Origin: JBBDIK01 sp040880465
GTDB lineage: Bacteria > Actinomycetota > UBA4738 > JBBDHU01
NCBI GenBank assembly: GCA_040880465.1
Contig: JBBDIK010000001.1
Location: forward strand, 1-55,712
DNA: 55,712 nt
Reading direction: 5' to 3'
Shown here one piece after another: positions 7,515 to 16,634 of this stretch (positions are counted from its first letter, which is position 1; each line of letters begins with the position of its first letter). Position numbers and translations under genes: made by a program. The notes beneath the pieces were generated by a model. That model did not search any database and was not told where the DNA came from. It was given only the letters and a program-made list of their open reading frames with translations.

Positions 7515-7520
7515 ACGGTA
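7515..7520 (-). promoter_or_regulatory. Extended -10 box of the dgt-dnaG-rpoD run
   Basis: On the minus strand TGC-TACCGT (TGN plus TANNNT) ends 8 bases before the dgt ATG. No clear Shine-Dalgarno sequence follows, so transcription probably begins at or next to the start codon. Confidence 0.5.
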
Positions 7521-7571
7521 GCACGGGGGTACGACACGCCCGCCGGGGAGCGGCGCGCGGCGATCAGGTGC

Positions 7572-8177
7572 CTAGCGGCCGAACACCCGGTAGTACAGGT
7601 AAGCGAAGACCTCGCGCAGGTACCCCTCCCCCCGGGTGGGCTGCGACGTCGCAGCCGAGTGCCAGGTCGCCGATGCGTAGCCCTCGAGGCTGAGATCGCG
7701 CGCCATCCGCTTGACCCGAAGGTTGTGCCACGGGTCCGACACGAGGAACGCGCTGTCGAGCCCTTGGTCCCGTAGGTAGCGGGCGGCGGCCCGCAGGCTC
7801 TCGAACGTGGTCGAACCCTCCGGGATCGCGATCACGGCCCACTCCGGTACCCCTTGCTCGAGCAGGTAAGCCCGGCCGGCCTCCGCCTCCGTGGTTTGCT
7901 CCCCGGGCTGACCGGCTCCGATCGCGAGGATGCGGGATGCGCGGCCGGTGTCGAACAGCATCTTCGCGTGATCCAAACGGCCCGCGAAGACCGGCGAAGG
8001 TTCGCCTTGGTACTGCGCAGCGCCGAGAACGATGATCGCGTCGGTTCGATCGACGCTGCTGGCGTCGTCGGTGTGTGCCGCGTTCCAGACGGCCACCGCC
8101 GTCGCACCGATCGCCACGAGCGGGACGACCGCGACGATGACCAAGGTGACAAGGATGCGGCGACGCGAGACAGCCAC
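7572..8177 (-). CDS. SanA/YdcF-family (DUF218) membrane-anchored protein
   Basis: A 201-aa protein with one N-terminal membrane anchor (residues 8-30) and a DUF218 domain outside it. Family signs are DAIIVLGAAQYQGEPSPVFAGRLDHA near the start of the domain, then ILAIGAGQPGEQTTEAEAGRAYL, PEGSTTFESLRAA and FLVSDPWHNLRVKRMARDL. Family members are linked to envelope integrity and vancomycin resistance (SanA), but their reaction is unknown. It sits upstream of dgt on the same strand with a 65-base gap, and after a lipoprotein gene, so a separate transcript is likely. Confidence 0.85.
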   Translation of the reverse strand: MAVSRRRILVTLVIVAVVPLVAIGATAVAVWNAAHTDDASSVDRTDAIIVLGAAQYQGEPSPVFAGRLDHAKMLFDTGRASRILAIGAGQPGEQTTEAEAGRAYLLEQGVPEWAVIAIPEGSTTFESLRAAARYLRDQGLDSAFLVSDPWHNLRVKRMARDLSLEGYASATWHSAATSQPTRGEGYLREVFAYLYYRVFGR

Positions 8178-8217
8178 TTCGCGCCGAGCCTACCACCGGC
8201 CTCCGACACGCCCGACC

Positions 8218-8715
8218 TCAGTCCTGCGGCGGGATGAGCCCGCTGGCGGCCAAGACGTCCTCGAACTCGGCCCGTGTGAACCCGAGTCCCGTCACGGATC
8301 GCGCGTCGCACGGCTGTTCCTCCTGCCACACCAGGATCCAAGTGTCGCTACCACCGGCCAGGCCCAGGAGCCGGCCCGTTCCCCCGGTCGGAACCTGATA
8401 CCTCCCCGCCTCGGGGAGCGCCTCGCCGATCTCGCCGCTGATCCCCGAGGTGAAGTGCAGGCGACGTCCGTTCGGATCCCGGTAGGACATCCGAACACCC
8501 ACATGATCGGACTCGTCCACCTGAGCCCGCGTCTGCAGTTCGAAGCGGTCCGGAGGAAATAGGTCCACGTCGCACATGACGGCGTTCGCAACAGGGATGT
8601 CGGCCGCCGACGGAACCTGTGCCTCGGGCACGGGCTGGGAACACGAAGCCAGCGCGATGCTCAGGAGGGCCGCCGCTCCCGCGGCGGCGCCCCTCCCTTC
8701 GAACCCGCGCCTCAT
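8218..8715 (-). CDS. Small lipoprotein of unknown function
   Basis: A 165-aa protein with a lipoprotein signal: arginines at the start, a hydrophobic stretch, and lipobox LASC near residue 24. The rest is a compact domain with a few conserved-looking blocks (GVRMSYRDPNGRRLHFTSGI, WILVWQEEQPCDARSVTGLG) that I do not recognise. Two cysteines in the mature part could form a disulfide. Its ATG overlaps the stop of the upstream SPOR-like protein as ATGA, so the two are probably made together and act at the outer face of the membrane. Confidence 0.7.
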   Translation of the reverse strand: MRRGFEGRGAAAGAAALLSIALASCSQPVPEAQVPSAADIPVANAVMCDVDLFPPDRFELQTRAQVDESDHVGVRMSYRDPNGRRLHFTSGISGEIGEALPEAGRYQVPTGGTGRLLGLAGGSDTWILVWQEEQPCDARSVTGLGFTRAEFEDVLAASGLIPPQD

Positions 8716-9233
8716 CCCGGCACCTCGGTGGGCGCCGAGGCCGGCACCGATACCGTGAGCGGCCCGCGCCCGTCGGGCCGCGCCTCCTGGCCCAGCCCGG
8801 TGAACACGCCCGGCAGACTCTGCACCCGAGGCGTGATGACCGGATCCGCGCCGGCAGCCTGGGCGAGCGCCGCGAACTCCTCGGCACCCTCCTGCGTGCG
8901 GAACGACGACACCAGTGCCCACGACCCCGTGCTACCAACCGCCTCGCGCAGCCCCGCGAACTGATTGATCTGCGCGACGTAGAACCCCTGCAGCTCGCCG
9001 AAGCTCAGCGCTGCGGCCGCCTCCTCGGCCTCACCCTGTGTGTCGTAAACGCCGTCCACCACGAGGATGAGCCGCTCCCCCACGCCGAGGTCGAGTGGCA
9101 TCCTCGGGACCGTCTCGTCGTGCAACGCGGGCGGACCCAGCTCCACCGGGGCCGTTGCCGCCACGGCAGCGACGCCGAGTGCCGCCGCGACCCCCATGCC
9201 TGCGGCGATCGCCGCGATCATCCATCTCTTCAT
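8712..9233 (-). CDS. Exported SPOR-like protein
   Basis: A 173-aa protein with an N-terminal signal or anchor (residues 4-27). The mature part looks like a SPOR-type repeat: LILVVDGVYDTQGEAEEAAAAL, then GELQGFYVAQINQFAGL, and SFRTQEGAEEFAALAQAAG. SPOR domains bind peptidoglycan stripped of stem peptides, which fits an envelope role. It has a good ribosome-binding site (AAGGAG upstream of ATG 9233) and is coupled to the lipoprotein that follows. The SPOR assignment is by pattern and would need profile support. Confidence 0.65.
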   Translation of the reverse strand: MKRWMIAAIAAGMGVAAALGVAAVAATAPVELGPPALHDETVPRMPLDLGVGERLILVVDGVYDTQGEAEEAAAALSFGELQGFYVAQINQFAGLREAVGSTGSWALVSSFRTQEGAEEFAALAQAAGADPVITPRVQSLPGVFTGLGQEARPDGRGPLTVSVPASAPTEVPG

Positions 9234-9291
9234 CTCGAACTCCTTTCTTGCCCGTCACCGGACTCCGTCATCCGCCACCCACGAGCAGTCC

Positions 9292-9885
9292 TCAGTAGTT
9301 GTCCGCGTACTGGAAATGCATCGCGTCGCCGAAGTTCTTCCCCCAGTACCACCGGTGGCGCTCCCACGTGTCCGCGTGAGCGCCGTTCACATGGCTGTGG
9401 TAATGCCCGACGTGTTCGAACGAAGCCGACACGTCGATCGCGATCCCCCACGCGTGCGTACTCCAGCTGCTCGTGCCGTCGATGTAGCGACACGCGTAGC
9501 CCCAGATCCCGCTCTTGACGTGATCGTTGTCGTGGTGCGTGTTGATGTGCCCCCACATGTCGTTGTCCAGGTTGGTCGAGCGGCCGTTCTGGTCGGGAAC
9601 GATGGTGGTCCGGTACCCACCGAGCTTGCGGTGGAAGCGGAAGTCGTACCAGCGGTCGTTGTCCCACGCCTTCCATCGATCGGCGATCGCGTTCGCGTTG
9701 TCGTTACACGGCTGTCCGAACGTGTTCACGATCTGGTTGTAGCCGGATGGCCTACTGGGGTAGTTGCGGTGCTCGTCGCGCCAGTCGACGTACGTCCAAT
9801 GCGACGCGAGGATGAATGGCAGGACCAGCGCGAGGCCTCCACCGGCCAACATCGCGCGTAGCTTCCTGCGGCGGAAGTACTGCAT
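9292..9885 (-). CDS. M15-type zinc peptidase (D-Ala-D-Ala carboxypeptidase-like), membrane anchored
   Basis: A 197-aa protein with a basic N-terminus and one hydrophobic segment (residues 12-28), so it faces outside the membrane. The M15 zinc site is visible: STHAWGIAIDVS gives His144 and Asp151 in the SxHxxGxAxD pattern, and DAMHFQYA gives His190. Such enzymes cut peptidoglycan stem peptides (VanY, DdpX, phage endolysins). It is short but spans the core domain, and is unusually rich in His, Trp and Asn. The start has GGAGGTGGAGC upstream. Substrate is unknown. Confidence 0.8.
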   Translation of the reverse strand: MQYFRRRKLRAMLAGGGLALVLPFILASHWTYVDWRDEHRNYPSRPSGYNQIVNTFGQPCNDNANAIADRWKAWDNDRWYDFRFHRKLGGYRTTIVPDQNGRSTNLDNDMWGHINTHHDNDHVKSGIWGYACRYIDGTSSWSTHAWGIAIDVSASFEHVGHYHSHVNGAHADTWERHRWYWGKNFGDAMHFQYADNY

Positions 9886-10028
9886 GCTCCACCTCCAGTT
9901 ACCTCGGGGGAGGTGGGGAGAACGCGAAGTCTAGCGAGCGCCGTGGGGTCCGCGCATCACCAGGATGGGGGAACCTTCGATCCTTGTCGGGGGATTCCGC
10001 CGCGGGGCGGTGCTCGTCAGGTCGAAGG

Positions 10029-11243
10029 CTACGGGCAGTCCCGGACGCGGTCGCCGCTATCGGCCGGACAATCGTCCACGCCGTCGCCGCCCTTCACCAC
10101 GTCGTCACCCCGTCCGTCGACGCCACTGACACGGTCATCCTCTGTTCCACCGAGTACCCGGTCCGCTCCGGCGTTCCCGGCGAGGATGTCCGCGCCGCCC
10201 TCGCCCGAGACGACGTCATCCCCGCTCCCGCCGAAGATCGAATCGTCCCCCGTATCACCGGTGAGCACGTCATCCCCGCCCAGGCCGCAGATGACGTCAT
10301 CGCCCGCCGTCCCGCCCAGGACATCGTCGCCCGAGGTCCCCATGACCGTGCAGACCGGACCCCAGTCGTTCTGGAAGCTGATCCCCGTCGCCGAGGTGAG
10401 CTGCGTCGACCCGGTCCCGTCGCTCTGCATGCGCCAGATCTCGTAGTCGTTCCCGGCGGCGGCGGAGGTGTAGGCGAGCTGAACGCCGTCGGGGGCGTAG
10501 GTCGGCTCGTAGTCCTGCGTCCCGGCCGATGGTGCCAGCGGCACCTGGTTCGACCCATCGGGATCCATCGTGTACAGCTCGAAGTCCCCGTCGCGGTCGG
10601 TCTCGAACGCGATCTTCCCATCGCTCGGACGGTAGGAGGGGTAGCCGTCCTCCCCCGGGTCGGTCGTCAGGCGCCGCGTGTCGGTCCCGTCGGCCGCCAT
10701 GTCGTAGATGTCGAGGTTCGAGTTCCGGAACGACTCGAAGATGATCCGCTTGCCGTCCGGCGACCAGACGGGGCACTCCTCCTCGATCTTCTTCGTGGTC
10801 AGCGCCTTCACGTTCGAACCGTTGGCATCCATCACGAAGATGTCCACGTTCCCCCTTCGGTCGCTCTCGAAGGCGACCTGGGTGCCGTCGGGAGACCAAC
10901 TCGGATGCCCGTCGAACGCCGGGTGCTCCGTGAGCTGCTTCTGCTTCGAGCCGTCCGCTCTCATCACCCAGATGTCGGTGCTCCCCGCAACGGTCCGAAG
11001 GAACAGGATGCGCCGACCGTCGGGCGAGAACATCGGCTGCTGATCCGGGAAGGGGTTGTTCGACAGACGCTGCACGTCGCTGCCGTCGGACGCCATCGAA
11101 TAGATCTCCAACCCCGAGTCGCGCGTACTCACGAACGCGATCCGCCCGTCGTCCCCACGGAACGCGGCACCTGCGGTCGTGGGTGCCCCTGACACGAGCA
11201 CGGCGGCCAGCAGGAGCACGGCAGGGAGGGATGTTCTCTTCAT
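10029..11243 (-). CDS. Secreted TolB-like beta-propeller with C-terminal RTX calcium-binding repeats
   Basis: A 404-aa secreted protein. A signal peptide ending near TTAGA (about residue 26) is followed by at least six PD40/TolB blades with the pattern SPDGxxIxFxSxRxGNxDIYxMxADGS (residues about 30-290). The last 110 residues are hemolysin-type nonapeptide repeats of the GGxGDDxL kind, which bind calcium and fold outside the cell. The propeller probably binds protein or carbohydrate; no catalytic residues are seen. It is a single gene between the peptidase and the divergent MOSC gene. The fusion order is notable, but no type I secretion genes are nearby. Confidence 0.85.
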   Translation of the reverse strand: MKRTSLPAVLLLAAVLVSGAPTTAGAAFRGDDGRIAFVSTRDSGLEIYSMASDGSDVQRLSNNPFPDQQPMFSPDGRRILFLRTVAGSTDIWVMRADGSKQKQLTEHPAFDGHPSWSPDGTQVAFESDRRGNVDIFVMDANGSNVKALTTKKIEEECPVWSPDGKRIIFESFRNSNLDIYDMAADGTDTRRLTTDPGEDGYPSYRPSDGKIAFETDRDGDFELYTMDPDGSNQVPLAPSAGTQDYEPTYAPDGVQLAYTSAAAGNDYEIWRMQSDGTGSTQLTSATGISFQNDWGPVCTVMGTSGDDVLGGTAGDDVICGLGGDDVLTGDTGDDSIFGGSGDDVVSGEGGADILAGNAGADRVLGGTEDDRVSGVDGRGDDVVKGGDGVDDCPADSGDRVRDCP

Positions 11244-11293
11244 GGGCTTTCGAGTATCGCATGCGCCCCCGATTCTGGCCCCACGCCCCGCGG

Positions 11294-11299
11294 TAGGCT
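11294..11299 (+). promoter_or_regulatory. -10 box of the MOSC gene, probable leaderless start
   Basis: TAGGCT fits TANNNT and ends 6 bases before the ATG at 11306. No ribosome-binding site is visible in the gap. Confidence 0.45.
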
Positions 11300-11305
11300 G
11301 GCGGG

Positions 11306-12070
11306 ATGCCGACCGTCGCCCGCTTCAACGTCACGCCGATGAAAGGGACCGCTCTCCAGCATCCCGAACGCGTGCAGCTCGAGGCCTACGGGGTGCCCGG
11401 CAACCGCGCCTTCTTCCTGGTCGACCCGGCCGGCAAGCGCATCAGCGCCACGCGGTTCGGCTCACTCATCCCGGTCCACGCGGATCACGACGGCGACAAC
11501 GACCTGCTGACGCTTTCGTTCCCTGACGGGACCACGGTGTCGGGCCCCGCAGCGCCCGGACCCGAGGAACTGGTCACCGACATGTGGGGCCGCGACGTGT
11601 CGTGCCACGTCGTCGAGGGCGACTTCGCCGCAGTGCTCTCGGCCTATCTCGATGAGCCCGTCCGGCTCGTACGTTGCGATCGCGATGGCGACGGCAACGA
11701 CGAGCAGGCCGTCACGATCGTCTCCCTCGAGTCGGTGGCGGAGCTCGCGAGTCACGGCGGCCACGACGGACCGCTCGATGCCGGTCGCTTCCGCATGACG
11801 ATCGAGCTCGAGGGATGTGCGCCGCATCAGGAGGACACCTGGGTTGGGAAGGACGTCCGTGTCGGCGACGCGGTCCTGCGGGTCGACGAGCCCGTCCCCC
11901 GCTGCATCGTGACCACGCGAAGCCCAACGTCCGGAGAGAGGGACTTCGACACGCTGAAGGTGATCGCGAGCTACCGCGAGCGGACCCCCGACGGCCTGCC
12001 GTTCGGGATCTACGCCACGGTCACCCAGCCGGGCGCGGTAGCCCTCGGCGACCCTATCCTGCTCGGATAG
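11306..12070 (+). CDS. MOSC-domain protein (molybdenum cofactor sulfurase C-terminal type)
   Basis: A 254-aa protein with an N-terminal beta-barrel (VARFNVTPMKGTALQHPERVQL and GNRAFFLVDPAGKRISATRF) and a MOSC domain (residues about 130-250) with TIVSLESVAELA, GRFRMTIELEGCAPHQEDTWVG and RCIVTT. MOSC proteins bind sulfur-carrying metal cofactors; YiiM and mARC reduce N-hydroxylated compounds using molybdenum cofactor. The conserved cysteine region and EDTW motif support the family, but substrate is unknown. Its 3' end overlaps the convergent 156-aa gene by 17 bases. Confidence 0.85.
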   Translation: MPTVARFNVTPMKGTALQHPERVQLEAYGVPGNRAFFLVDPAGKRISATRFGSLIPVHADHDGDNDLLTLSFPDGTTVSGPAAPGPEELVTDMWGRDVSCHVVEGDFAAVLSAYLDEPVRLVRCDRDGDGNDEQAVTIVSLESVAELASHGGHDGPLDAGRFRMTIELEGCAPHQEDTWVGKDVRVGDAVLRVDEPVPRCIVTTRSPTSGERDFDTLKVIASYRERTPDGLPFGIYATVTQPGAVALGDPILLG

Positions 12071-12524
12071 CGAACCGGTACCACCCGTCCCAGGCGATGC
12101 GCAGGGACCCGTGGGTCGCGAACCGGAACTCGGCTACGAGCGACTCCCCGTCCGCCTGCCCGTAGTCCAGGAACAGCCGGTGGTCGTTCAGGTCCGGCGT
12201 CGAGCGGTCTTCGGCGCGGATGTCCACGAGCCGTTCACGAGGGATGAACCCGACGATGTCGCCTGGATCGGGCGACAATTCGCCATCGAAGACCACGTAG
12301 TCGGTCGGCGTCACCGCTACGACCGTCGAGCTCCGCGAATGTCCTTTCCATCGCAGCCCGCTCTGATACACGCCCGAGAGGAAGGAATCGGTCATCCCGA
12401 TGTCCGCCATGATCATCTGCCGGGCCCGTTCGAGCTGTAGCACCGATGACGAGTCTCGGACCGCGTTCACCGCTTTGCGCTTCGCGGCCTTGGTGATGGC
12501 TTGTAGGAGGTAGGCAGGCAGCAT
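12054..12524 (-). CDS. Conserved-looking protein of unknown function
   Basis: A 156-aa soluble protein that I do not recognise. The N-terminal third is helical and basic (LLQAITKAAKRKAVNAV), the rest is predicted beta-rich with aromatic strands (STVVAVTPTDYVVFDGEL, FIPRERLVDIRAED, WDGWYRFAI), resembling PH-like or bacterial PH domains that report cell state. It has no signal peptide. It follows ppdK start-to-stop on the minus strand with 12 bases between it and the ppdK stop, upstream in transcription, so it may be co-transcribed into ppdK's 3' flank only as an independent unit. Its end overlaps the MOSC gene tail by 17 bases. Confidence 0.6.
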   Translation of the reverse strand: MLPAYLLQAITKAAKRKAVNAVRDSSSVLQLERARQMIMADIGMTDSFLSGVYQSGLRWKGHSRSSTVVAVTPTDYVVFDGELSPDPGDIVGFIPRERLVDIRAEDRSTPDLNDHRLFLDYGQADGESLVAEFRFATHGSLRIAWDGWYRFAIRAG

Positions 12525-12536
12525 CCGCGTTCCCCC

Positions 12537-15227
12537 TTACTTCGAGGCGACCTCTGTCGCCCCGACGGACGCCTGGCCGGCGGCGAGCCGCGCCGTCTCA
12601 ACCCGGAACGGCGAGCAGCTCACGTAGTCGAGCCCGATCTGGTGGCAGAACACGACCGAAGCCGGGTCGCCCCCGTGCTCGCCGCAGATCCCAAGGTGCA
12701 GACCGGCGTTCGCCGCCCGCCCGTCGGCGGCGGCGATCTCCATGAGCCGGCCGACCCCTTCGCGGTCGATCGTCACGAACGGGTTCGCCGGCACCAGCTT
12801 GCGCTCCTCGTACATCCCGACGAACTTGCCGATGTCGTCACGCGAGAACCCCCAGGCGGTCTGCGTGAGGTCATTGGTCCCGAAGGAGAAGAAATCGGCG
12901 ACCTCGGCGATCTGAGCAGCCGTCACCGCCGCGCGCGGGAGTTCGATCATCGTGCCGAACTCCACGTGCAACTCGACGCCTTCGTCCGCGAGGATCTTCT
13001 CGGCCACCGGCTGCAGCTCGGCTCGCATCTGCTCGAGCTCGGGCTTGGTGGCCACGAGCGGGATCATGATCTCGGGACGCGGATCGAGACCCTCCTTCTT
13101 CAGGCGCGCGGCCGCCGTCACGATCGCGCGCACCTGCATCGCGTACAGACCGGGCTTGACGATCCCGAGGCGCACCCCACGCAGGCCGAGCATCGGGTTC
13201 GTCTCGTGGAGCTCGTTGACCTTCTGCAGGAGCCGCACCTTGGCCGGATCGGTCTGGCCTCGTTCCTCGTCCAGCGCAACCTCGACCGCGAGGTCGACCT
13301 GGTTCGGAAGGAACTCATGCAGCGGTGGGTCGAGCAGCCGGATCGTGACGGGAAGCCCGTCCATGGCCCGCAGGATCCCGACGAAGTCCTCCCGCTGCAA
13401 CGGAAGCAAGGTGGCGAGCGCCGCCTCCTCTTCGTCCGCGGTTTCGGCGAAGATCATCTGCTGGACCGCTTCGACGCGCTCCTGTCCGAGGAACATGTGC
13501 TCGGTTCGGCAGAGTCCGATCCCCTCGGCCCCGCGCGAGCGCGCGTTCGTGGACTGGTCCGGTGTGTCGGCGTTCGCGCGAACGCGCAACCGCCGGACGC
13601 CATCCGCCTCCTGCATCAGCCGGTCGAACGCCTTCCAGATCTGCTCCTGCCGCGCGATCTCGTCGCCCGAACGCGCCTTCTCGAGCACCGACTCCTCGAG
13701 CGGAAGTTCGCCCAGGAACACGTTGCCGGTGAAGCCGTCGATCGTGATGACGTCGCCCTCCGAGACCTTCGTGCCGCCGGCGCTGAACGTCTTGGACGCG
13801 AAGTCGAGCTTGATCGCATCGGCACCGCACACCGCCGGGATGCCTTCGCCGCGCGCGACGACCGCCGCGTGCGAGTTCGTCCCTCCGGCACTGGTCAGGA
13901 TGCCTTGGGAGGCGATCATGCCATGGTAGTCGTCCGGCGTGGTCTCGCGACGCACGAGGATGACCCGCTCGCCGCGCTCGTGCCACTCCGCGGCATCGTC
14001 GGCGGAGAACACGACCTTGCCTGTGGCGGCGCCCGGAGACGCGTTCAGCCCGGTGGCGATCGCGTCGCCGGAGGCCCCGGAGGAGATGACCCGCTTGAAC
14101 AGCTCCTCCAGCCGGTTCGCGTCGACGCGCAACAGTGCTTCCTCCGCGGTGATCAGCCCCTCATCGAGCATCTCGAAGGCCATCACCCACTCGCCGAACG
14201 CCGTCCGCTTGCCGATCCGGGTCTGCAGGATCCACAGCTTGCGCTTCTCGATCGTGAACTCGATGTCGCACATGTCGCGGTAGTGCGTCTCCAGGACCGT
14301 CATCACCTGCATCAGGCCCCCGTAGGACTCGCGGTCGAACGTCTGGAGATCCGCCAAGGGCAGCGTGTTGCGGATCCCGGCCACGACGTCCTCGCCCTGC
14401 GCGTTCGCGAGGTAGTCGCCGTACGGCACCTTCTCGCCGGTCGCCGGGTCCCGGGTGAACGCGACCCCCGTCCCGGAGTCGTCGCCGCGGTTCCCGAACA
14501 CCATCGACTGGATGTTCACCGCGGTTCCCAGGTCGTCGGAGATCTTATTCTGACGCCGGTAGTCGATCGCGCGCTTGCCGTTCCATGACTTGAACACGGC
14601 CTCGACCGCCAGCGTCATCTGCTCCCTCGGGTCGGTCGGGAAGTCGCTGCCGGTCTGATCCTTGTAGATCTGCAGGAAGGCGCCGTGCAACGTCCGGAGA
14701 TCGTCGGCGTCCAGGTCGGTATCCTGAGCGCCCTCGAACTTCGCTTCCTTCGCCGCGTCCAGTGCCTCTTCGAACAGGTCGCCAGGGATATCCATGACGA
14801 TCTTGCCGAACATCTGCACGAACCGCCGATAGGCATCCCATGCGAACCGCTCATCGCCTCCGGTCTGCTTGGCAAGGCCCTTCACGGAATCGTCGTTCAG
14901 GCCAAGGTTCAGGACGGTGTCCATCATGCCCGGCATCGAGAACTTCGCGCCGGAGCGAACCGAGACCAGCAGGGGATCGTCCGCGTCGCCGAGTTCCTTA
15001 CCCATCCCCTCTTCGAGGGTCGCCAAGTGTTCGTCGATCTCGCCCTTGAGTCCCTCGGGAACGCCCCCATCCGCGAGGTAGCTCAGGCAGGCCTCGGTCG
15101 TGATCGTGAACCCGTGCGGCACGGGGAGCCCCATGTTGGTCATCTCGGCCAGGTTGGCACCCTTGCCACCCAGCAGGTCCTTCATGTCCTTGTTGCCTTC
15201 GCGGAAGTCGTAGACGTACTTGCTCAT
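12537..15227 (-). CDS. ppdK: Pyruvate, phosphate dikinase
   Basis: An 896-aa enzyme that interconverts pyruvate, ATP and phosphate with PEP, AMP and diphosphate, linking glycolysis and gluconeogenesis. The N-terminal ATP-grasp domain starts with LLGGKGANLAEMTNMGLPVPHGFTI (shown here in two parts: LLGGKGANLAEM and GLPVPHGFTI). The swivelling domain carries the phosphorylated histidine in GGTNSHAAVVARG. The C-terminal TIM barrel has EGIGLCRTEHMF, FGTMIELPRAA, FSFGTNDLTQTAWGFSRDD and GICGEHGGDP. Length matches the family (about 870-900). ATG 15227 has AAAGG upstream; a GTG one codon earlier is possible. It appears to be a single-gene unit. Confidence 0.97.
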   Translation of the reverse strand: MSKYVYDFREGNKDMKDLLGGKGANLAEMTNMGLPVPHGFTITTEACLSYLADGGVPEGLKGEIDEHLATLEEGMGKELGDADDPLLVSVRSGAKFSMPGMMDTVLNLGLNDDSVKGLAKQTGGDERFAWDAYRRFVQMFGKIVMDIPGDLFEEALDAAKEAKFEGAQDTDLDADDLRTLHGAFLQIYKDQTGSDFPTDPREQMTLAVEAVFKSWNGKRAIDYRRQNKISDDLGTAVNIQSMVFGNRGDDSGTGVAFTRDPATGEKVPYGDYLANAQGEDVVAGIRNTLPLADLQTFDRESYGGLMQVMTVLETHYRDMCDIEFTIEKRKLWILQTRIGKRTAFGEWVMAFEMLDEGLITAEEALLRVDANRLEELFKRVISSGASGDAIATGLNASPGAATGKVVFSADDAAEWHERGERVILVRRETTPDDYHGMIASQGILTSAGGTNSHAAVVARGEGIPAVCGADAIKLDFASKTFSAGGTKVSEGDVITIDGFTGNVFLGELPLEESVLEKARSGDEIARQEQIWKAFDRLMQEADGVRRLRVRANADTPDQSTNARSRGAEGIGLCRTEHMFLGQERVEAVQQMIFAETADEEEAALATLLPLQREDFVGILRAMDGLPVTIRLLDPPLHEFLPNQVDLAVEVALDEERGQTDPAKVRLLQKVNELHETNPMLGLRGVRLGIVKPGLYAMQVRAIVTAAARLKKEGLDPRPEIMIPLVATKPELEQMRAELQPVAEKILADEGVELHVEFGTMIELPRAAVTAAQIAEVADFFSFGTNDLTQTAWGFSRDDIGKFVGMYEERKLVPANPFVTIDREGVGRLMEIAAADGRAANAGLHLGICGEHGGDPASVVFCHQIGLDYVSCSPFRVETARLAAGQASVGATEVASK

Positions 15228-15299
15228 CACATGCCTTTCGGGCTCGGTCCGGATGATCCGAGGATGCTCAGTCTACGAAAGGCGGCCAAACACCGCTGC

Positions 15300-16634
15300 T
15301 CACCCCCGAGCGACCGCCACGAAGCTCTCGAGCGTGGCCTCCTCGGAGGCGAAGAGGGCGTCGACGCGGTCGCCATCGCGTGCCACCCGCACCGGCCGGT
15401 CTCCGGCCCAGGCACTGAGCGCCGTGGAGAAGGCCGCAGCATCCTGCTCGGAATCCCACACCGTCGAGAGCGCAACGGCGGTCCGCTCGCCCGAGGACCA
15501 CGCTCGGTAGATCCCCCCGTCCCATCCGGCCGCAGCCTCGCGCGCTTCGCTGCCAGGAAGCTCAAGTTCCAGCATCCGCGAGATCCAATCCTCGCCGACC
15601 TGCATGACGTCCAGGTCGCGCCATCCGGGACCGACCCGGCGCCCGAGGTCCGGGATGTCGACCCGCGTCGGCTCATCGACGCCGCGAAGTTCGGGATGCA
15701 GGATCTGCTCGGTCGAGACCGGCAGGTCGGCGAGGACGTCGTCGACGGCCCCGTTCCCACCCTCGCCCGAGACCGACATCATGAAGGTCATCCCGTCTAG
15801 GTACGGGAAGAGCATCTCCCCGACCACGAAGGGCGGCGTTCCTGGTGGGATCCCTGTGCCGGTACCGAGGCTCCCCCCGAAGATCTCCATCTGCTCCTCG
15901 GATGTGAAGTGCTGGGCGACCACATCCAGAGACGTTCGCATCGCACTCCCTTCGACTGCCGCGAGACCTGCCGCGTACTGCTCCTCGCGGCACCGCTCGC
16001 CGATGTCGTCGAGCCGCGAGAGGTCGAAGTGCTGATCGTCGAGGGCATGGGTCAGCTCATGCGCGAGCGTGAACCGCTCCATCGGCGAGGGTTCGGCGGA
16101 GCCCGTGAAGACCAGTTCCTCGCTCGCCGGGTCGTAGTAGCCGATGACCTGGCCGGCCAGCAGGTCCGAATACACCTTCCGGAGGTCCGTTCCCTCCGGC
16201 ACGACGCCGATCGTCACCCACGCGCGAGACCGGTCATCGACGAGCGAGCCCTCCAACGCGTCCCTGACCTGTCCACGGACGCGGACGGACATCTCCGTCG
16301 ACGCGATCGACTCGGGCTCGACCGGGTCGAGGAAGTCGAGACCCCGGACGTCCGCAACCTGGCGCTGCAGCTCCGCGATGGCCGGAGGGACCGAGGCGTC
16401 GGGCGTGGGACTCGTCCGTGAGGGACCGTCATCGGCGTGGCTCGGGCCGGCACACAACCGATCCAGCGCCTCGAACGCCGACCCCCGGCCGGCGAACGTG
16501 AACCCGGACTCTGGACCGACGGGATCGGAGTGATCTTCGTCCGGAGCGCCGAGCGGCGCGCACGCCGCGAGAAACAGCGCCGAAAGGACGAGCGCCGGGA
16601 GCCCGCCGCCGGCCGATATCGGCCGGAAGGTCAC
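15300..16634 (-). CDS. Lipoprotein with HEXXH zinc-metallopeptidase motif
   Basis: A 444-aa lipoprotein: a signal with lipobox FLAAC near residue 25, a proline/serine-rich linker, then a domain with FTLAHELTHALDDQHFDL, where HELTH (192-196) is a zincin motif. A later block AAVEGSAMRTSLDVVAQH offers the third ligand glutamate. The same arrangement (HEXXH, DQHF, then a VEG block) is common in uncharacterised actinobacterial proteins. The substrate is unknown. GTG 16634 overlaps the stop of the small acidic membrane gene as GTGA, so it belongs to a glyS-led run. Confidence 0.8.
   Translation of the reverse strand: MTFRPISAGGGLPALVLSALFLAACAPLGAPDEDHSDPVGPESGFTFAGRGSAFEALDRLCAGPSHADDGPSRTSPTPDASVPPAIAELQRQVADVRGLDFLDPVEPESIASTEMSVRVRGQVRDALEGSLVDDRSRAWVTIGVVPEGTDLRKVYSDLLAGQVIGYYDPASEELVFTGSAEPSPMERFTLAHELTHALDDQHFDLSRLDDIGERCREEQYAAGLAAVEGSAMRTSLDVVAQHFTSEEQMEIFGGSLGTGTGIPPGTPPFVVGEMLFPYLDGMTFMMSVSGEGGNGAVDDVLADLPVSTEQILHPELRGVDEPTRVDIPDLGRRVGPGWRDLDVMQVGEDWISRMLELELPGSEAREAAAGWDGGIYRAWSSGERTAVALSTVWDSEQDAAAFSTALSAWAGDRPVRVARDGDRVDALFASEEATLESFVAVARG

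Noticed and set aside
12642..14588. Long open frame on the plus strand across ppdK
   Set aside because: Antisense to a complete pyruvate phosphate dikinase; no motif of its own.
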